Shown piece by piece: positions 7,902 through 14,361 of a stretch of 64,000 nt of DNA. The position numbers were made by a program, and so were the translations under genes. The stretch spans positions 360,070-424,069 of the forward strand of contig JADKAJ010000004.1 in NCBI GenBank assembly GCA_016719165.1, given 5' to 3'. This stretch comes from Chitinophagaceae bacterium (GTDB taxonomy: Bacteria > Bacteroidota > Bacteroidia > Chitinophagales > Chitinophagaceae). How positions within the stretch are numbered: the first letter of the stretch is position 1; each line of letters begins with the position of its first letter. A model generated the notes under the pieces. It did no database searches and was not told the DNA's origin. It worked only from the letters and a program-made list of their open reading frames with translations.

Positions 7902-9329
7902 TTAGTTCCCGGTTTTAGAAATCATATGTTGTCCGCACACTGCGTCTTTACAAAAATAATCCCTGCTCCGGTTCAGGGCTCCTTCTCCTGTATTTTTTAA
8001 AATATCATTCCAGTCGGGTTTGTCAGACTGATGGTCAAGTAATTTATTATTAATGGCTTCCAGGAAATAAAAAGTAAAGAAACCGCCATACCAGTCATGT
8101 GAGCCTGCCAGTTCTCCTTTTTGAGCAGCAGCCAATAAATACGATTGACGGGTGTTGAGGAATAGATCTGAAACCGCCCTGCTATTCCATGCTTTGTCTC
8201 GTGGTCCGAACACACCGGGTTTGGTAGGTATGATATGCTGTCGTCTCATTTCAATATAACTATTGCAGCAATCACCCATCACAATATTTAACCTTGCTTT
8301 TTTTGCCACGATCATTTTATAGATTTCCTCAAGATTGATTGTATTGGCCCTTAAGAATTCCTTGTTTTTTGCATCACCATGCCAGAGGGCTAACTGGGGG
8401 AATTTATTTTGTTCATCTTCCCTATAACTGAAGCCATGTCCTGAATAAGTGAATATAACAATATCATTGCTGCCGGGTGTAAGGTTCTGGATAGTTTGGG
8501 TGACTTTTTTTACATTAAAATCATTCTCCCTGATAACGATCTTTTTAAAGGGGATATTCAGAAAACCGCCCAGATCTTCACAATAATCGGAGAGGGTGGT
8601 TACATCTTTACGGCAAAGTTTTTCCTCTGAATGAACGGCGATCAGATAGAAAACCGGTTTGTGTTTATTGCGGGCTGTTACTATTTGTGTAGCTGAAAGC
8701 TGGTTTTTATTAACTAATTCCAATGCAGTAAAAAACTGCTGAAGGTATTTTCTTTCAAAATTATTCTGTGTAAGCTTCTTGTAACTGGTTAGTTGGTTTT
8801 TATCACCTACCGGGTATGTTTGCTGGGTGCTTTGTTGTTGGCCAGTTGTATTAACCAGATTAAATTCAGCACCATTATACTGATCGGGTCTGTCATCAAC
8901 CCTAAAGGGGATATTGCCAGTATAAGGTTCATACTTACCGGTGGTCTTATTTTTTTTAAACCAAATGATGAGGTGTTTAAAAGTAGTATTTGCTTCTCCT
9001 GCTAATGTTCTTATATACCTGGCTTTACCGTATAAAAAACTGTCACGGGTAAGCGGGTAATAAATGATTTGTTCGTTATATCTATTTTTTTCGTTATCGT
9101 AAACTTTGTTCAGCCCCAGTTCAAGATCGTAAATGCTATTTATTTTATTTTGGGAACTGGTACTTGTCAACCGGATAAAGCCGCTGCCATTTGCTGCCCG
9201 GAGCATGAAACCTTTATAAAGTGATTGTGTTTTATCGTACGGAAGGTGGCAGGTTAATTCATATACATCCTGCGACAGGGAACAGTTGTACAAACCGCAA
9301 AAGCATGCCAGTGTAAGTATGCCCTTCAA
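7902..9329 (-). CDS. Exported caspase-like (C14) protein
   Basis: The 475-residue product has a predicted signal peptide (MKGILTLACFCGLYNCSLSQ), an N-terminal region of about 190 residues with no recognised domain, and a C-terminal caspase-family domain. The domain shows KPVFYLIAVHSEE, then DIVIFTYSGHGFSY with His near residue 298, and RLNIVMGDCCNSYIE with the expected nucleophile Cys near residue 355. That spacing and the His/Cys dyad fit metacaspase-like peptidases. Most bacterial caspase homologues are cytoplasmic; an exported one would act in the periplasm or outside. It lies 112 nt downstream of an L,D-transpeptidase gene and 114 nt upstream of the YD-repeat gene. The glycine that often follows DCCxS is replaced by Tyr, so specificity is uncertain. 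Confidence 0.85.
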   Translation of the reverse strand: MKGILTLACFCGLYNCSLSQDVYELTCHLPYDKTQSLYKGFMLRAANGSGFIRLTSTSSQNKINSIYDLELGLNKVYDNEKNRYNEQIIYYPLTRDSFLYGKARYIRTLAGEANTTFKHLIIWFKKNKTTGKYEPYTGNIPFRVDDRPDQYNGAEFNLVNTTGQQQSTQQTYPVGDKNQLTSYKKLTQNNFERKYLQQFFTALELVNKNQLSATQIVTARNKHKPVFYLIAVHSEEKLCRKDVTTLSDYCEDLGGFLNIPFKKIVIRENDFNVKKVTQTIQNLTPGSNDIVIFTYSGHGFSYREDEQNKFPQLALWHGDAKNKEFLRANTINLEEIYKMIVAKKARLNIVMGDCCNSYIEMRRQHIIPTKPGVFGPRDKAWNSRAVSDLFLNTRQSYLLAAAQKGELAGSHDWYGGFFTFYFLEAINNKLLDHQSDKPDWNDILKNTGEGALNRSRDYFCKDAVCGQHMISKTGN

Positions 9330-9441
9330 TTTCTGGTTTTTGATTCTCTTTGAAGGTATGATTTTGACTGTTTACAGCCTTGAATTAATTTCTAGATTCA
9401 CAGGTAAAAAGGGGAAAGACGAAAGAATAAATGTTGGGCAA

Positions 9442-10170
9442 TTACGCAGAATAATAGATCCACAACAGGATGGGCTTCCAGGAGGCTTTGATGTAATTGG
9501 TCAGTACACCGAGGAAGGAAGGCGAAACTGTTGGGCAACCGGCACTTTGAAATATATGATAGGGAAAGACTTCTTTTTCCGGGACAAGCTGATCGGCATG
9601 TAAAACGATGGTCCGTTCAAAGGCTTTGCTATTAGTACTGTCTAATCCATACAATTTATACGACAACCCGAAACTGCCTTTATAAGCATATCCTATTTTG
9701 TATTTCCCCAATGAGGTTTTAAAACTATTGGGTGTATTGGAAAACACCAGTTCATCATAACTATTCTTCCTGGTTGAACCAAATCCATGGGCCACCAACG
9801 AAGACAGTTCAATTGAATCCTTTTTCAGATTGTAAATAAAGAAGCGGTTTTTCCCGGAAGGGATGGACATATCTACCAGGAAACAATGTTCTGTATTAAA
9901 ATTATTTTCGGCTACATATTCTTTCAATGCAGCAGCCTGTACTTGTAAACGGTTAAGTGCCGCTTTATAAGTAGTGTTGATTCGGTAAAAGGAAGTATCA
10001 ATAACCGGATTGACAAAGCTGGTGTCTTTTAATTTATCAGTTGCGGTTGTCTTAGTATGGGCAATTCCTTTTTCCGGACCGGGGGAAGCTTTTCCGGGAG
10101 CAGCACTGATAGCACCCACAGATAAGTAGTGAAGACAAAAAGTGATAATGGATTTGATGATAATTTTCAT
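9442..10170 (-). CDS. Murein L,D-transpeptidase catalytic-domain family protein
   Basis: The 242-residue product has an N-terminal export signal (MKIIIKSIITFCLHYLSVGAISAA). It belongs to the L,D-transpeptidase family that differs from classic YkuD by a compact C-terminal domain. The key segment is ERTIVLHADQLVP (His near 191), followed by FQSAGCPTVSPSF with the catalytic Cys near 212. Upstream are the strand motifs SIPSGKNRFFIYNLKKDS and TSLGKYKIGYAYKG. These enzymes form or edit cross-links in periplasmic peptidoglycan. It is the first gene of the minus-strand run leading to the caspase-like protein, which raises the possibility of a shared envelope role. Confidence 0.88.
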   Translation of the reverse strand: MKIIIKSIITFCLHYLSVGAISAAPGKASPGPEKGIAHTKTTATDKLKDTSFVNPVIDTSFYRINTTYKAALNRLQVQAAALKEYVAENNFNTEHCFLVDMSIPSGKNRFFIYNLKKDSIELSSLVAHGFGSTRKNSYDELVFSNTPNSFKTSLGKYKIGYAYKGSFGLSYKLYGLDSTNSKAFERTIVLHADQLVPEKEVFPYHIFQSAGCPTVSPSFLGVLTNYIKASWKPILLWIYYSA

Positions 10171-10536
10171 TATTCCCCGGAACTATGATTAAAAAATATA
10201 ACGGAATATGAATCTTAGAAAAGATAGTAGCCGAAAAGCTGACAGAATATAAAGCTACTTCAGTTTTTTATATATGTCTTGTTAATATATTTTGTTTGAC
10301 GTGGCGGGCAGCCGTTGGTGCTTTGGTGTTCATGGGATTGTTACTTATGATTCAGGAGTTTATGCGTTATATCTTGCATTTCATTCTAATGAAAATATTG
10401 ATGGCGGTCAATGTACAAAGTGACTGTTTTGTATGGGATGTTTCACCATCCTTATAGGTTACCGGAGGGTATTACAGGCAGCCATTCTGTGTATAACTGC
10501 TTTAAAATTCCTTCCTTAAAATCACCTTTTCTGCCC
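10171..10536. other. Gene-free divergent spacer, about 365 nt
   Basis: The spacer separates the L,D-transpeptidase from carA. A 68-codon plus-strand frame inside it lacks family features and runs into carA in another frame. The only recognisable signal is the carA -7 box at its right edge. Confidence 0.5.
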
Positions 10537-10544
10537 TACATTTG
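10537..10544 (+). promoter_or_regulatory. carA -7 promoter box
   Basis: TACATTTG matches the Bacteroidota -7 consensus TAnnTTTG exactly and lies 32 nt before the carA ATG. No good TTG/TTTG -33 element is visible at the usual 17-23 nt spacing. Confidence 0.55.
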
Positions 10545-10576
10545 CGCAATTTGTTTTTACACAAACCCATTACAAA

Positions 10577-11683
10577 ATGCACGACAAACCTATTCCCGCT
10601 GTTTTATTGTTAGCTGATGGTACTGTACACCATGGCCAGGCTTTTGGCGCTATCGGAACCACCACCGGTGAGATATGTTTCAATACTGGTATGACCGGCT
10701 ACCAGGAAGTGTTTACTGATCCCAGCTATTTCGGGCAGATACTCATTATGAACGCTGCCCATATCGGTAATTATGGGGTGAAGGAGGCTGATGTGGAATC
10801 GGACAGTGTAAAAATTAATGGACTGATCGGTCGTAACCTTGAAGATCAGTACAGCCGGAAAATGGCTAATGGTTCATTGAATGAGTACCTGAAGTCAAAT
10901 AAGATCGTGTCAATAGAAGGAGTGGACACAAGGGCACTGGTGGCGCATATTCGCACCAAAGGCGCTATGAACTGCATTATTTCTTCAGAAACCACTGACA
11001 TAGAAATACTGAAAAAGAAGTTGGCTGAGACCCCGAATATGGATGGCCTGGAACTGGCTTCTAAAGTGAGTACCAAAGAAGCGTACGAGATGGGCGATAC
11101 AAATTCAGCAATCCGGATTGCAGTGATGGATTATGGAGTGAAGAGAAATATATTGAATTGTATGGTGGAAAGAGGGGCTCATGTAAAAGTTTTTCCTGCC
11201 AAAACCAAACTGGAAGAAGTAAATCAATTTCAGCCACATGGATATTTTATTTCCAATGGCCCCGGCGACCCGGCACCAATGGATTATGCGGTGACTACCC
11301 TGAAACAAATATTAAAAGAAGAAAAGCCGGTATTTGGTATCTGTCTCGGTCACCAGTTGCTTGCATTGGCCAACGACATCCCCACCTTTAAAATGCATCA
11401 CGGTCACCGGGGATTGAACCACCCGGTGAAGAATATTATTTCCGGCCGGTCAGAGATCACGACACAAAATCATGGTTTTGGGGTTGACCCGGAGGCGGTG
11501 AAGAAAGCTACTCATATTGAGATTACCCATGTGAACCTGAATGATCAGAGTATTGAAGGTATCCGGGTAAAAGGAAAGCCTGCTTTCTCAGTGCAGTATC
11601 ACCCGGAAGCAACGCCCGGGCCACATGATAGCCGGTATTTATTTGATGAGTTTATTGCGATGATCAGGTCGCAGCAGAATTAG
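10577..11683 (+). CDS. carA: Carbamoyl-phosphate synthase small (glutaminase) subunit
   Basis: The 368-residue length and full motif set identify CarA. The N-terminal domain has FNTGMTGYQEVFTDPSY, and the C-terminal class I glutamine amidotransferase has SNGPGDPAP, FGICLGHQLLALA with the nucleophile Cys, and VQYHPEATPGPHDS with the His/Glu pair. It releases ammonia from glutamine for carbamoyl phosphate synthesis, feeding pyrimidine and arginine biosynthesis in the cytoplasm, together with CarB. carB is not in this window, so the subunits are encoded apart here. The ATG lies 32 nt after an exact -7 box. A dispersed repeat follows the stop codon. Confidence 0.97.
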   Translation: MHDKPIPAVLLLADGTVHHGQAFGAIGTTTGEICFNTGMTGYQEVFTDPSYFGQILIMNAAHIGNYGVKEADVESDSVKINGLIGRNLEDQYSRKMANGSLNEYLKSNKIVSIEGVDTRALVAHIRTKGAMNCIISSETTDIEILKKKLAETPNMDGLELASKVSTKEAYEMGDTNSAIRIAVMDYGVKRNILNCMVERGAHVKVFPAKTKLEEVNQFQPHGYFISNGPGDPAPMDYAVTTLKQILKEEKPVFGICLGHQLLALANDIPTFKMHHGHRGLNHPVKNIISGRSEITTQNHGFGVDPEAVKKATHIEITHVNLNDQSIEGIRVKGKPAFSVQYHPEATPGPHDSRYLFDEFIAMIRSQQN

Positions 11684-11690
11684 GATTTTT

Positions 11691-11769
11691 CAACATAGAG
11701 TGGCAGAGGTACAGAGGGGCGCTGAGTTAGCCTTACTGTGTAACTCATGAACCCGGTTACGCTGTGTTG
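11691..11769. repeat. Dispersed imperfect palindrome, copy A
   Basis: CAACATAG at 11691-11698 pairs imperfectly with CTGTGTTG at 11762-11769, and the interior has degraded CAGAGG and TGTGTAAC words. It resembles the element at 35505-35567, which has ACCACATAG and CTCTGTGTTTC ends. Both lie just after stop codons. The family relationship is a visual judgement. Confidence 0.4.
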
Positions 11770-11808
11770 TAGTTTCCCGGCAATTGTATAATTTTCAAAT
11801 CATCTCGC

Positions 11809-12333
11809 TTGTTTCCCGAATTAATAACCGACCGTTTCATCCTGAAGCAGATTCTTCCTGCCGATCAGGCTTTTATCTTCAAAGGTCTTAGCGACCCGAA
11901 GGTGATCCCTTTTTATGGTGTCCGCTATGATAGTTTTGAAGCCACCAAAAACCAGATGGAGTTTTATGATGACCTGTGGCGAAACAAGACCGGGTGCTGG
12001 TGGAAGATCGTCAGCAAAACGACTGATGAGCCTGTTGGCGCCTGTGGCATGAATGCCTACCAGCCCGAACATGAAAAAGCAGAGATCGGTTACTGGCTGT
12101 TGCCGGATCATTGGAAGCTGGGTATTATGCCTGAAGTGATACCGGTGATGATCGCTCATTTGTTTTCCCATTGGAAACTGCACCGGCTAGAAGCCGTTAT
12201 TGAAGCAGGTAATGAAGCCAGTTGCCGTTTGTCGGAGAAACTGGGCTTTACCTACGAAGGAACTTTGCGGGAAGCAGAGATCAAAGATGGTAAGCACATC
12301 AGTTTAATGATTTATAGTTTGCTGGCTGCTTAG
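11809..12333 (+). CDS. GNAT family N-acetyltransferase (RimJ/RimL type)
   Basis: The 174-residue product fits the RimJ/RimL-like acetyltransferase branch: ELITDRFILKQILPAD at the N-terminus, EKAEIGYWLLPDHWKLGIMPEVI for the acetyl-CoA loop region, and RLEAVIEAGNEASCRLSEKLGFTYEGTLREAEI near the C-terminus. The only start that keeps the conserved N-terminus is the TTG at 11809; no in-frame ATG precedes it. Such enzymes transfer acetyl groups from acetyl-CoA to N-terminal or small-molecule amines in the cytoplasm. The substrate is unknown. It lies between carA and aroQ on the same strand, but the gaps and intervening repeat argue against a tight operon. Confidence 0.87.
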   Translation: MFPELITDRFILKQILPADQAFIFKGLSDPKVIPFYGVRYDSFEATKNQMEFYDDLWRNKTGCWWKIVSKTTDEPVGACGMNAYQPEHEKAEIGYWLLPDHWKLGIMPEVIPVMIAHLFSHWKLHRLEAVIEAGNEASCRLSEKLGFTYEGTLREAEIKDGKHISLMIYSLLAA

Positions 12334-12375
12334 AGGGTCCAGTGATAAAATAATCCTGGTTGTGGTTTCATCTTT

Positions 12376-12383
12376 TACTTTTG
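12376..12383 (+). promoter_or_regulatory. aroQ -7 promoter box
   Basis: TACTTTTG matches TAnnTTTG exactly and lies 33 nt before the aroQ ATG at 12417. No -33 element at normal spacing is evident. Confidence 0.45.
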
Positions 12384-12416
12384 ACTTTTGTCTTTTTCCT
12401 TTCTACTTTAGCATGT

Positions 12417-12836
12417 ATGAAAATCGCTATCATCAACGGTCCCAACCTGAACCTGCTCGGTAAGAGAGAAACTGATATCTACGGTAATATGCCATTCGAA
12501 CAGTTTTTTGATTCTTTGAAAAAGAAATATGCCAGTATTGAGATCAGTTATTTCCAAAGCAATGTGGAAGGAGAACTGATCAATGAACTGCAGCGGGTTG
12601 GATTTGAGTACGATGGTATTGTTTTGAATCCCGGTGGCTATACTCATACATCTGTAGCAATCGGTGATGCCATTGCTGCTATCAAAACCCCGGTGGTGGA
12701 AGTGCATATCTCCAATGTACATGCAAGGGAAGATTTCCGGAAATTATCACATGTTAGCGGCAAAGCAGCGGGAAGTATTTTTGGTTTGGGGTTGAAAGGG
12801 TACGAATTAGCCATTGACTGGCTGATCGCTCAATAA
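12417..12836 (+). CDS. aroQ: Type II 3-dehydroquinate dehydratase
   Basis: The ATG at 12417 gives 139 residues, the normal size for the type II enzyme; an upstream in-frame TTG would add a spurious hydrophobic leader. Motifs are complete: KIAIINGPNLNLLGKRE with the flexible active-site loop and catalytic Arg at the start, FDGIVLNPGGYTHTSVAI-type sequence in the middle, VEVHISNVHAREDFRKLS with the active-site His, and AAGSIFGLGLKGYELAIDWL at the end. It catalyses the third step of the shikimate pathway as a dodecamer in the cytoplasm. No other aromatic pathway gene is adjacent. Confidence 0.96.
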   Translation: MKIAIINGPNLNLLGKRETDIYGNMPFEQFFDSLKKKYASIEISYFQSNVEGELINELQRVGFEYDGIVLNPGGYTHTSVAIGDAIAAIKTPVVEVHISNVHAREDFRKLSHVSGKAAGSIFGLGLKGYELAIDWLIAQ

Positions 12837-12898
12837 TTCTACTGATTCTTATCATTTTCCTGAATAAGGATAATCATTTTTCAATCTGTTATTTGCAA

Positions 12899-12906
12899 TA
12901 GTTTTG
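12899..12906 (+). promoter_or_regulatory. -7 promoter box 4 nt before the start codon
   Basis: TAGTTTTG fits TAnnTTTG and ends only 4 nt before the ATG at 12911. If it is used, transcription would begin at or within a few bases of the start codon, giving a leaderless mRNA. Confidence 0.5.
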
Positions 12907-12910
12907 CAGT

Positions 12911-14194
12911 ATGAAATTACCTGTTGAATATATGACTGCTGGAGAAGCTTTGGCCGTCATCAAATCCGGCCAGCGAGTATTTATCCAGGGCAGTGCCCAG
13001 ACACCGCTTTATTTATTAAGAGAACTGGCCAAAAGAGCCCCTGATCTTCGTGATGTTGAGTTAACATTCATTACCGTGCATGGTGATATAGAACTGGACA
13101 AACCGCAATATGCGGATGCCTTTAAGATCAATTGCATGTTTGTTTCAGAATCAGTCCGGAATGCAGTGAATGAGGGGAGGGCTGACTTTGTCCCTGTTTT
13201 TTTGAGTGATATTCCTGACCTTTTCCGCAAACAAATGCAAATTGATGTGGCGCTGGTACAGGTGTCGCCTCCTGACCAGCATGGCTATTGTTCGCTGGGA
13301 GTATCTGTGGATGTAGCCCGCAGCGCCGTAAATACAGCTACACATATCATTGCACAGGTAAATCCAAAAGTACCCCGTACTCACGGTGACAGCCTGGTGC
13401 ACACCAAGCGTTTTACAGCAATGGTGTATCACGAAGAAGATTTGCCGGAGGTTGACTATGGTACCAAGGTTCGTGAAGATGAATTGAAGATCGGGCAACT
13501 GATCGCCGGTTTGATCGAAGATGGAAGCACTTTGCAGATGGGAATCGGAACCATACCAGATGCAGTATTAAGATCGCTCCACAGTCACAAAAACCTGGGT
13601 GTGCATACAGAAATGTGCAGTGATGGTATCATTGATCTATTCGATAATGATGTGATCAATAATTCGAAGAAAAGGATTCACCCGAATAAAACGGTTACCG
13701 GTTTTGCTGTTGGCACAAGACGATTATATGATTATGTAGATGATAACCCGGCTTTTGTTTTCCTGGATATTGATTATGTCAATGATCCGCATGTTATCCG
13801 CCGCAATCCGAAAGTAGTGGCCATTAACAGTGCAATTGAAGTGGATATCACGGGCCAGGTATGTGCTGATTCAATCGGCACGAAACAATACAGTGGGATT
13901 GGAGGGCAGATGGATTTTATGCGGGGCGCCGCACTCAGTGAAGGAGGGAAACCTATCATTGCCCTGACCAGCAGAACCACTAAAGGTGTCAGCCGTATTG
14001 TACCATTTCTGAAACCCGGTGCCGGTGTGGTAACCACCCGTGGGCATATTCATTATGTGGTGACAGAGTTTGGCGTTGCATACCTTTTTGGAATGAATCT
14101 TCGCCAACGGGCAAAGGCGTTAATTGAGATTGCACACCCTGATGACAGGGAGATACTGGAGAAAGCCTGTTTCGAAAGGTTTAAAGTTTTTTAG
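12911..14194 (+). CDS. Acetyl-CoA hydrolase/transferase family protein
   Basis: The 427-residue product is a class I CoA-transferase-like enzyme of the acetyl-CoA hydrolase / 4-hydroxybutyrate CoA-transferase branch. Visible features are YMTAGEALAVIKSGQRVFIQGSAQTP at the N-terminus, GSTLQMGIGTIPDAVL, LGVHTEMCSDGIIDLF with the Glu expected to form the enzyme-CoA thioester, and FGVAYLFGMNLRQRAKALIEIAHPDDRE at the C-terminus. It moves CoA between short-chain acyl groups or hydrolyses acyl-CoA in the cytoplasm; the true substrate cannot be read from sequence. It appears monocistronic, with a promoter box right at its start and a palindromic element after its stop. Confidence 0.9.
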   Translation: MKLPVEYMTAGEALAVIKSGQRVFIQGSAQTPLYLLRELAKRAPDLRDVELTFITVHGDIELDKPQYADAFKINCMFVSESVRNAVNEGRADFVPVFLSDIPDLFRKQMQIDVALVQVSPPDQHGYCSLGVSVDVARSAVNTATHIIAQVNPKVPRTHGDSLVHTKRFTAMVYHEEDLPEVDYGTKVREDELKIGQLIAGLIEDGSTLQMGIGTIPDAVLRSLHSHKNLGVHTEMCSDGIIDLFDNDVINNSKKRIHPNKTVTGFAVGTRRLYDYVDDNPAFVFLDIDYVNDPHVIRRNPKVVAINSAIEVDITGQVCADSIGTKQYSGIGGQMDFMRGAALSEGGKPIIALTSRTTKGVSRIVPFLKPGAGVVTTRGHIHYVVTEFGVAYLFGMNLRQRAKALIEIAHPDDREILEKACFERFKVF

Positions 14195-14223
14195 GATTTA
14201 CCTGCCCTTTGTATAAAATAAAG

Positions 14224-14352
14224 AGGCTGTTTTTAAATCTATATCGGCCTGAATTTGCCGAAGGCTATTGGTTTGATTGTTAATATTTCGCTATCCCGAT
14301 AGGTATAGGTATCGAGACAATATAACAATCAAACCAACTTTTAAGACAGCCT
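14224..14352. repeat. Palindromic dispersed element, copy 1 (terminator-like)
   Basis: Outer arms AGGCTGT (14224-14230) and ACAGCCT (14346-14352) enclose a second perfect 15-bp pair, TTGGTTTGATTGTTA (14268-14282) with TAACAATCAAACCAA (14323-14337). A T-run follows the right arm. The element fills the gap between two convergent genes and resembles copies at 54236-54343 and 56617-56748. It probably works as a terminator or mRNA 3'-end structure. Confidence 0.8.
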
Positions 14353-14361
14353 TTTTTGTAT

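Noticed and set aside
10411..10617. Small plus-strand ORF before carA
   Set aside because: It contains the carA promoter box and overlaps the carA start in another frame; no coding character.
14281..14322. Repeated GATAGGTATAGGTATCG words in the centre of copy 1 as a separate tandem repeat
   Set aside because: Only about two partial units are present, and they sit inside the loop of the palindromic element; not enough to call separately.
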